DNA from: Ancistrus triradiatus
Lineage: Eukaryota > Chordata > Actinopteri > Siluriformes > Loricariidae
DNA length: 64,000 nucleotides
Direction: 5' to 3'
NCBI GenBank assembly: GCA_025084515.1
Contig: JAJAGP010001694.1
Coordinates: 104,198 to 168,197, forward strand
Shown one piece after another: positions 37,701 to 46,900 of the stretch; the first letter of the stretch is position 1, and every line of letters begins with the position of its first letter. The translations under genes and the position numbers were made by a program. Below the pieces are notes generated by a model. The model did no database searches, was not told the origin of the DNA, and saw only the letters and a program-made list of their open reading frames with translations.

Positions 37701-40700
37701 TCCAAGCACTAATGACGCTTGTCATTAAGGGGTTGAATAATTCTGAGACTGCAGTAGTCATTAAAGTGGCATAAAAGAAACCACTCAACATCAACTGTGC
37801 TAGGCTTTTTAAATTGCTCGTTTGATTGGTTTATTGCAAACAGGTATGTATATTGCACATCACCTGCTGTCCTTCCCACACTTTTGTTCCACCTCATTTG
37901 ATATTAGTACAAGATCTTGATTCTGTAGCAATTTCCGTATTGTTATTCCATAGCAGAATAAATGGAGAAAGGTCTGGACCTTTAGTCATTTAGCAGACAT
38001 TTATCCAGAGAGACTTCTGGGCCAAGAACTCAACTCCAAAACCAGTCACTACAACTGAAAGAATGTGTGTAAAACATATTTCACCATCCCTTTAGCACTA
38101 GTGCTGAAAAAAAATATTCCATTCAAATTCCACATAGTCTGGACTCTCAAGTCTGGATTCTACAAACAAATCAGGGGTGCATTTTCCTGTAACAATTAAT
38201 CTTAGCAATTTATAAACAACTTTAATACCAACTTTAAGAATACCAGTTCTTAAATAGTGTTTCCCAAAAGTTTCTAATTAAGAGTAGTTCTTTGTTGACT
38301 CCACTTCTGCATCTGGGCTGGAAAGGCACCGCCAGCAACTGAACCACCGATTTTTACATACATTTTATCATTATATAAGTATCATTATTAAAATAACAAT
38401 TATACACATTAATAGTTAAGTATTTAAATCAATGATATAAACATGTTTGTTTCACATGAATGAAATTAAACCTTGAAATAAAATGAAACTTCATAGTGGT
38501 AGGCTGTAATACTACCCACAACATCATGATACCTACAGCCAAAGTCAATAAACAACATACTAACTACATATTTCAAGGTAGCAGATTTAATTTTCGTTGG
38601 CATTGTAGATAGTTTGTGATGCAATTACATTTCAAAAACAAATATTAATTTTCACAAATTTGTGTTTTATACAGTTAAATGTGCTGTTGCCATGCACAGA
38701 ACTAGTGCATTATTAAGTTTTTTTTTTATTTGTCTGATTCTTGGTTTTTTTTGTTTGTTTTTTTAAGCAGCCACTATCATTTGAGGTAGAACTACACATA
38801 AACTTCAAGGTAAGAAGGACTTTGTGAGTTACAAATGGGTCAAAACACTCTAAAATATATGAATGTATTCAAGTACAATGGTACCTCAGTTCTCGTCATT
38901 GATTCGTTCCGGAAGGCTTGTCAAGAACACAAAAACAATGAGTACCGAGCAAAATTTTTCTCCATAAGCAATAATGTAAAGTGAATTAATCCATACCATT
39001 AGAAAATCCACACTAACACAAAGCTTATTTTATAATATCTCATGCAATTTAGTGGAGCAATGGACTGAAAGTGAAAAGTGAAAGCTACACTTACTCTATT
39101 GCTAGCACTGCTGCTAAGCTAGCTGCAGCCTGAGTTCTGGAGAATTAAGTTCCCGTTTCCCTTTCAGTTGGCAGTCAATACAAACCTTTTAAAGGAGCTA
39201 TGGGGACTTATTTGCACTAAGAATACAATACTGTAGATGTAAAAGTAATAAAAAAAAAACACAAATTAGCAGAGCTCAGCAATGGATATTGTGAACCTGA
39301 ACCAATGAATCCCTGTATACTGAATCGTGAATCAAGTTTTGGCTGAAACGAGTTGCACTGCTCAACTCATACAAGTTTAAGCAAGTATGCCCAGTGCCGA
39401 GCAAACGAGTCGAGAAATGAGTCAAGAACCAAATTCAGCGAGTTCCGAGGTGGTCGAGAACCGAGGTACCAGTGTACTACATTAGTTACGAAGTTCTGCT
39501 ACCTACTGTGTGGTAAATGTACATATTTCAACTGAAATTACTCACCTTTCTTTTCTGTGAAATACTGATACTGAGCAAGATCTTCACATTCAGGGGAAAT
39601 TGGGAATAACGGGACATTGAGCAAATCGAGTACACACCCTTTTGAGGCCTAAGAAACGAAATGCAACCTGATTAAAACTTGCACAGTCAGTCTGTGACCC
39701 AACACAAATAAATAAAATACCTCTCGAGTAGGAGCTTCCAATACAGGGGTGCTAGACATCCTGCTGGATGGACGCAAGTGGACATCCTCTTTTCGTTCGG
39801 TCTTAAAGTGTTTCACATTTTTACCATCCCATAATCTCTTCTTCCGCTTGGGCGCCTCAAGATCATAACTCAAGGATTCTTCAAAGGACATGCAAGGCGT
39901 TTCAAAGTCACTGTTCTCTGGGTCCTTCTCCCTCTCTGTTGCTTTTTCTTTCCTTTTCTTCTCCTTTTTGTCCCTTTTACTCTCCTCTCCTTTCTTTTCA
40001 CCCTCTCTCTGAATCAAGATACCATCCTTTCCTGTTGTGGACAAATTGGCACTTTGCTTATCGGTTACGCCTGAAACATTTTTCCTGAGCTTTTTTGGCA
40101 GATCTTCATCCTTTTGCTCTGGGTAGGAGCTTGTTTTATCTTTAGACTTGAAGGATTTCTTGGAAGTCTGTGATATGCGCCCAATATCAGAATCTTTGTT
40201 TGGGTCTTGTTTCTTTTCTCCATCGATGACATCTTTCAGTTGGGTTAAGGATGGCTTCACTTTAGTTTTACCATCAGCATTCTTGGACGGTTTGCATTCA
40301 GGGCCAGAGTTTCCATTCTTGAGCTTCCTGTCAGAAATGCTCCTACCCTGTGAAGTCAAAATCTGCTCTTCGTGATCCGTTTCTTGAACATCAGGCTTAG
40401 AAGTCTCATCCACACTGGAATGTGCAGTCTGGTTAATACTGGAATATGAATAACATTAATTAATGGTTCCAATGTATAGATAATACTGGTAAGCGCAGTT
40501 TAACAACCATCTGATCAAACTTTCACTTTAACGACAAAGGTCTTAATTACAACAACTTGTAATAGGAAAAGTCAGACAAAAGTATCCGCTGTTTCAATCA
40601 CACTCACCAATCAGTTGTTTTCAGCAGTAACTGACAGTTTTCTTGTGAAAACTGACAGTTTTCTTGAGAAAATACTCTTTATAGTTACATTATAGTACCA

Positions 40701-43573
40701 TAAAATCATAAACGGCAGTCGTTAAACAGCACATATCGTTAAGCTTATATTACTCATGCAAGTAGAGAAAGAGTGAAAGACCAGTAGTGAAAATAATCCC
40801 ATTTTGTATTTATCCTCAAATTTATTACAATATTTTCCATTACAAAATACAATCACCACATCACTGAGTGAAATGTTGAATCTATGAAAACATTCAGAAT
40901 TTGGGGGTGTAGCACTACTAAAAAGCTAGTAAGCATGTGAAACTGACCATGTAAATTTTTTTGTACAGAAGATCAGATTTCCTCAAGTCTCACCTTTTCC
41001 CATTTGAAGCACATGCCCAGACAAGACATATGACAACACCATGTTTCAGCAGAACGTATACATATACTGTATACACATACACAAAGTGGGGCAAAAAAGT
41101 TGCTCAACCATGACCAAGACCAAAGAGTTTTTCGAAGGACACCAGGAAGAAAATTGTAGACCTGCACCAGGTTGGGAAGAGTGAATCTACAATAGGCAAG
41201 CGAGTTTGTGTGAATAAATCAACCGTGGGAACAATTGTGAGAAAATGGAAAACATACAAGACCATTGATGATCTCCCTCAATCGGGGGCCCCACGCAAGA
41301 TCTCATCCCGTGGGGTCAAAATGATCATGAGAGCGTTGAGCAAAAATCCCAGAACTACACAGAGGGACCTGATGAATGACCTGCAGAGAGCTGGGACCAA
41401 AGTAACAAAGGTTACCATCAGTAACACACTACGCTGAGAGGGACTCAGATCCTGCAGTTTCAGGCGTGTCCCCCTGTTTAAGCCAGTACATGTCCAGGCC
41501 TGTCTGAAGTTTGCCAGAGAGCATATGGATGATCCAGAAGAGGATTGGGAGAATATCGTGTGGTCAGATGAAACCAAAATAGAACTTTTTGGTAAAAACT
41601 CAACTCGTCGTGTCTGGAGAAAGAAGAATGCCGAGTTGCATCCAAAGAACACCATAATTACTGTAAACCATGGCGGTGAAAACGTCATGCTTTGGGGCTG
41701 TTTTTCTGCAAAGGGGACAAGACGACAGATCCGTGTTAGGAGAAGAATGAACGGGGCCATGTATAGTGAGATTTTAAGCCAAAACCTCCTTCCATCAATG
41801 AGAGCATTGAAGATGGAACATGGCTGGGTCTTCCAGCATGACAATGATCCCAAACACACCGTTCGGGCAACAAAAGAGTGGCTCTGTAAAAAGTTGAAAG
41901 GGAGTTGAAAGTCCGTGTTGACCAGGCCCAGAACCATAACATCACTGCTCTAGAGGAGATTAGGCGTTACCCTGCTGTATCGGAAAATTAAAAGAGTTAT
42001 GTCAGTTGTCAAAGGTCCCCAGAAACTGCCCAATTTGATTGAAATGGTGGGCAGAGCCATTGGAACTCAGACTGCGCATATTAATCGCACCATGGAATCC
42101 ATCATGGAATCCATCATGGAGAACGGCTTTGCGAAATGAGGTAAATCATCAGAGATACATTGGTTCTGAGTGGTAAAAATTTGAGCTCAGTCAAAACAAA
42201 GTCATTTCTACTCTCGGCTTCCCTGTTATCAGCAACGGCCTCGCTGATAAGAAATTCCTCCAGAGGATCTGCTGCTAGTACCCACCCCGCATCCACTGAC
42301 TGTTTTTCATTCTGGGCAGTAAGCGCTGTATACTGCCATGTTATGACGAACTTTGTACAAACTTTTTCTGCTGCAAGAATGAGAACTGACAGAACTTTGT
42401 CCCTACCTAAACCAAACGCCTTCACTCTAAGCTTAATTCCACCAAGACGGCGAGACGGATCTGCAGGGCGCGCCGAAACGGCTGCGTACACAGCTGGCTG
42501 CTTGTCGTTTTGGTTACTTTTCCCGATACCCACATCCCTAACCAGTGGCTAATTGTGTGTCTATGTTATGTTTATGCGCTTGTGTGCTGGAAGGATTTCT
42601 GCTTCTTTCCCAATGTGTTAATTATTTCTTGTTTCTTCTAAAAATGCATTTCGTTGCCTTGTACATGTGTAATGACAATAAATTGAATACCATACCATCT
42701 GCATGGAGGAATGGGCCAAAATATCAGCTACAGTGTGTGCAAACCTGGTGAAGACTTACAGGAAACGTTTGCCCTCTGTCATTGCCAACAAAGGTTATGT
42801 TACAAAGCATTGAGTTGAACTTTTGTTATTGACCAAATACATATTTTTCACCATAATTTACAATGAAATTCTTTAAAAATCCTACAATGTTATTTTCTCA
42901 TTTTGTCTCTCATAGCTGAAGTGTACCTATGATGAAAATTACAGACCTCTCTCATCTTTCATCAAGTAGAAGAACTTGCACAATCAGTGGCTGACTAAAT
43001 ACTTTTTTGCCCCACTGTGTGTGCGCGTGCGCATATATATATATATCTATATATATATATATATCTTTATAGATATATATCTATCTATATATATCTATAT
43101 AGATATATCATATATATCTATCTATCTATCTATCTAGATATATATGTACACACCCACACATACACACACGTATAAATATAATGTGTATATACAAACATTG
43201 TATCCATGTGTGTGACACACAGTGGGGCAGAAAAGTATTTAGTTCAGCCACTGATTGTGTAAGTCTCCTACTTTATGAAATAAGTAATATATAAACAATA
43301 TATAATATCATCGAAATAAATAAATGACCAGGGGTGGGGTTGGGGGGGAGGGGGGGGGGGGGGGGGCAGACGGAGCAGAGACGAGAGGAGAGAGATGAGA
43401 GATAGTGAGGAGATGATAGAGAGAGGTATATATATATACGTATATATATAGAGATATAGTAGATATATATATAAATATATACACACAAACACCCCACCAC
43501 ACCACCATATATATATATATATATATACACACACACCACCACACACATACACACACACATACATACATACACC

Positions 43574-43607
<34 letters not shown>

Positions 43608-43688
43608 TATATATATATATCTCTATATATATAATATATATATATATATATTGTGTATGTAGTATGTGTGTGTGTGTGTGTGTGTGTA

Positions 43689-43719
<31 letters not shown>

Positions 43720-43882
43720 ATATTCTATATATATATATATGTGTGTGGGGGTGTGGTGTATATAATATATAGAGAGATATTATATAGATATCTATACATA
43801 CAGACACACACATATATATATATTCTATATATATTATATATATATAATATATATATACACCACACAACACACACACACACAC

Positions 43883-43922
<40 letters not shown>

Positions 43923-46900
43923 GGTCATTTATTTATGGAGGAAAATGATCCAATATTACATATTAGTGAGTGGCAAAAGTATGTGCACCTCTAGGATTAG
44001 CAGTTAATTTGAAGGTGAAATTAGAGTCAGATGTTTTCAATCACTGGCATGAAAATCAGGTGTGAGTGGGCACCCTGTTGTATTTAAAAAACAGGGATCT
44101 ATCAAAGTCTGCTCTTCACAACACACGTTTGTGGAAGTGTATCATGGCAAGAACAAAGGACATTTCTGAGGACCTCAGAAAAAGAGTTGATGCTCATCAG
44201 ACTGGAAAAGGGTACAAAACCATCTCTAATGAGTTTGGACTCCACACAAACCACAGTCAAACAGATTGTATACAAATGGAGGAAATTCAAGACCACTGTT
44301 ACCCTCCCCAGGAGTGGTCGACCAACAAAGATCAGTTCAAGAGCAAGGCGTTTAATAGTTGGAGAGGTCACAAAGGACCCCAGGGTAACTTCTAAGCAAC
44401 TGAAGGCCTCTCTCACATTGGCTAATGTTAATGTTCATGAGTCCACCATAAGAACACCACTGAACAACAATGGTGTGCATGGCAGGGCTGCAAGGAGAAA
44501 GCCACTGCTCTCCAAAAAGAACATTGCTGCTCGTCTGGAGTTTGCTAAAGATCATGTGGACAAGCCAGAAGGCTATTGGAAGAATGTTTTGAGGATGGAT
44601 GAGACCAAATTAGAACTTTTTGGTTTTAAAGAAAAGCATTATGTTTGGAGAAAGGAAAACACTGCATTCCAGCATAAGAACCTTATCCCATCTGTGAAAC
44701 ATGATGGCGGTAGGATCATGGTTTGGGCCCGTTTTGCTGCATCTGGGCCAGGACGACTTGCCATCATTGATGGAACAATGAATTCTGAATTATGTCAGAG
44801 AATTCTAAAGGAAAATGTCAGGACATCTGTCCATGAACTGAATATCAAGAGAAGGTGGGTTATGCAGCAAGACAACGACCCTAAGCACACAAGCCATTTA
44901 ACCAAAGAATGGTTAAAGAAGAATAAAGTTATTCTGATTTGGTCATTCATTGACAGGACGCACACACACTACAAACAGGATCTGGACGGCCCAGACAGAC
45001 CACCAGTAGAGAGGATAGTTTGATCCGATGACAAGCATGAGCAGCTCCCACAGTTCCATTTACAACCATCCAGACACAGGTGGCACCTTCAATACACACC
45101 CCGTCTCTGCTAGGACCATTTCCAGTCGCTTTGGCAGAAGGATATTTGTTGTCACGGTGCCCTTTACGTGTCCTGCCATTGACAGCCAGCCACTGTCACC
45201 TTCGTTTGCAGTGGAGTCAAGAAATCTGGACTGGAACTGCATCATCTTTAGTGACAAATCCAGGTTCTGTTTGGGATCCGACAGTTCATGTATGAAGGCC
45301 TTGTGATGATCGTGTCAATCCTACATTTACTGTAAAAAGACACACACTGCCCCTGTGATGATGGTGTGATGATCTGGTGAGCCATTGCATATGACAACCA
45401 GGAGACGTTAAAACCTCAGCAATATGTGCATGAAATCCTGCAGTCATGTTTTTCCTCTCAGAGCAGGGCATCCAACTGCCATTTTTTCAGCCCACACAGC
45501 AAGGGTTTCTCTGGAATGTCTCTGCCAGATTGCAACAATTCCTTGACCTGCCCTGTCGCCACATTTATCGTCAATCAAGCATTTATGGGACCAGTTGGCA
45601 CACCAGCTTCGGTAACCTACGAGTGTGCAAGATCTACAGTCCCAGCTGTAACATCTGTTGGCAAATGTACCACAGGATAATATACGGAATTCCTCCAATG
45701 CCCAACCGTATTTGGCTAGAGGCAGCATAACACAGTACTGAAGACTCCTTTCAGTTGTACAGTTTTCCCCAATAAACGTATCCTTTCACTCTAATATTGT
45801 AATAAATTACATATAAAGATTCATTTGATTCAACAACTCTTCCTTGATTAGTTATTTTTTGTCAATGAGTGTATAGACAGATATCACATTTAGTGTGTAT
45901 ATACACAACACACATATAAAGAGTGTCCCCAGTCGGGGGCCCCATCATTGGGCACAGTGCTCACTGAATGGGACACCAGTTCATCATAGGACCTGTAACC
46001 AAACAACAAGACCGTATAGCCTAGTCCAGGGTTCAAACCAAAGTTCTTAGGAGCTGTTGTTTCTAGCTGCTGGCTCTTACCAAAGCCACGGGAGCTGCAC
46101 ATACTGTGTGTGTCTTTTATACACATACTTACACTTACTTACACACACACACACGCACACACATACAAATAACATAGATAAACTCAGATTCAAAAATACA
46201 TGATGGTCAGTAAATGTCAACAGTAAAGTATACAGTACCTTAAAGGATCTTTTGGAACTAGTTTCTTCCATCGATGCACTAATGTTTTAGCTACCTCCCC
46301 TGCATCACCGTGCTTGCGAAAGGAGTTCACCACTTTACCAATTCCAGTCTCCTACGTTACAAACATTTTAAGTTACAATTTGACAAGAAAACACAAAGTT
46401 ACTTACATTTTTCAAACAATATTAATTTTTTCTTACAGCAAGAATATCAACGGTAATGTCCAGTTCTTGTAGCTTTTTCAAGGTTTTCAGCAGCTGACGT
46501 AGGACAAAAACATTCACAAAAACTTCACAATGCACAAAAACTTCACAATGCATGCAATAAAATGTCTTTGCCACTCGTTAACATTCATAAACATCCATTA
46601 ACATTACTGGCCTACATAGGATCCATACTTTGCACAGTGATTTAGCAGAATTTGCTTTCAGTAACTTAACAGACATTAATCAAACATGTTCCATTTAAGG
46701 AAACACTGCCATGATGGAAACCAAGATTGGGCCAACTACAGCAGTCACTATGTATGGCAAAAGGCTACACCATTTTCAAAGTACTATAATTGGGTAATGC
46801 CACAGCACCCCGAAAGGTTGTAAAAGAAGAGCAAGCATACTTGTGTCTGTAAGGTTAATTTTCAACAAATATTAATTAAAATACAGACCTTAAAATTGTT

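Noticed and set aside
39649..40413. 254-codon frame as a single-exon gene starting near 40413
   Set aside because: It is eloa exon 4; the true reading continues upstream to the acceptor at 40439, and the last residues after RE are intron 4.
42160..42552. 130-codon plus frame as a host gene
   Set aside because: Lies inside an insertion in a transposon, overlaps a similar antisense frame, and has no recognised domain. Retained only as part of the unknown element.
43268..43918. 216-codon minus frame and its overlapping companions
   Set aside because: Composed of IY/VC/HT repeats from TA, CA and G tracts; not a protein.
44187..45023. 278-codon open frame as an active transposase
   Set aside because: The helix-turn-helix is frameshifted upstream, the third catalytic residue and right terminus are missing, and the end of the frame is unrelated sequence.
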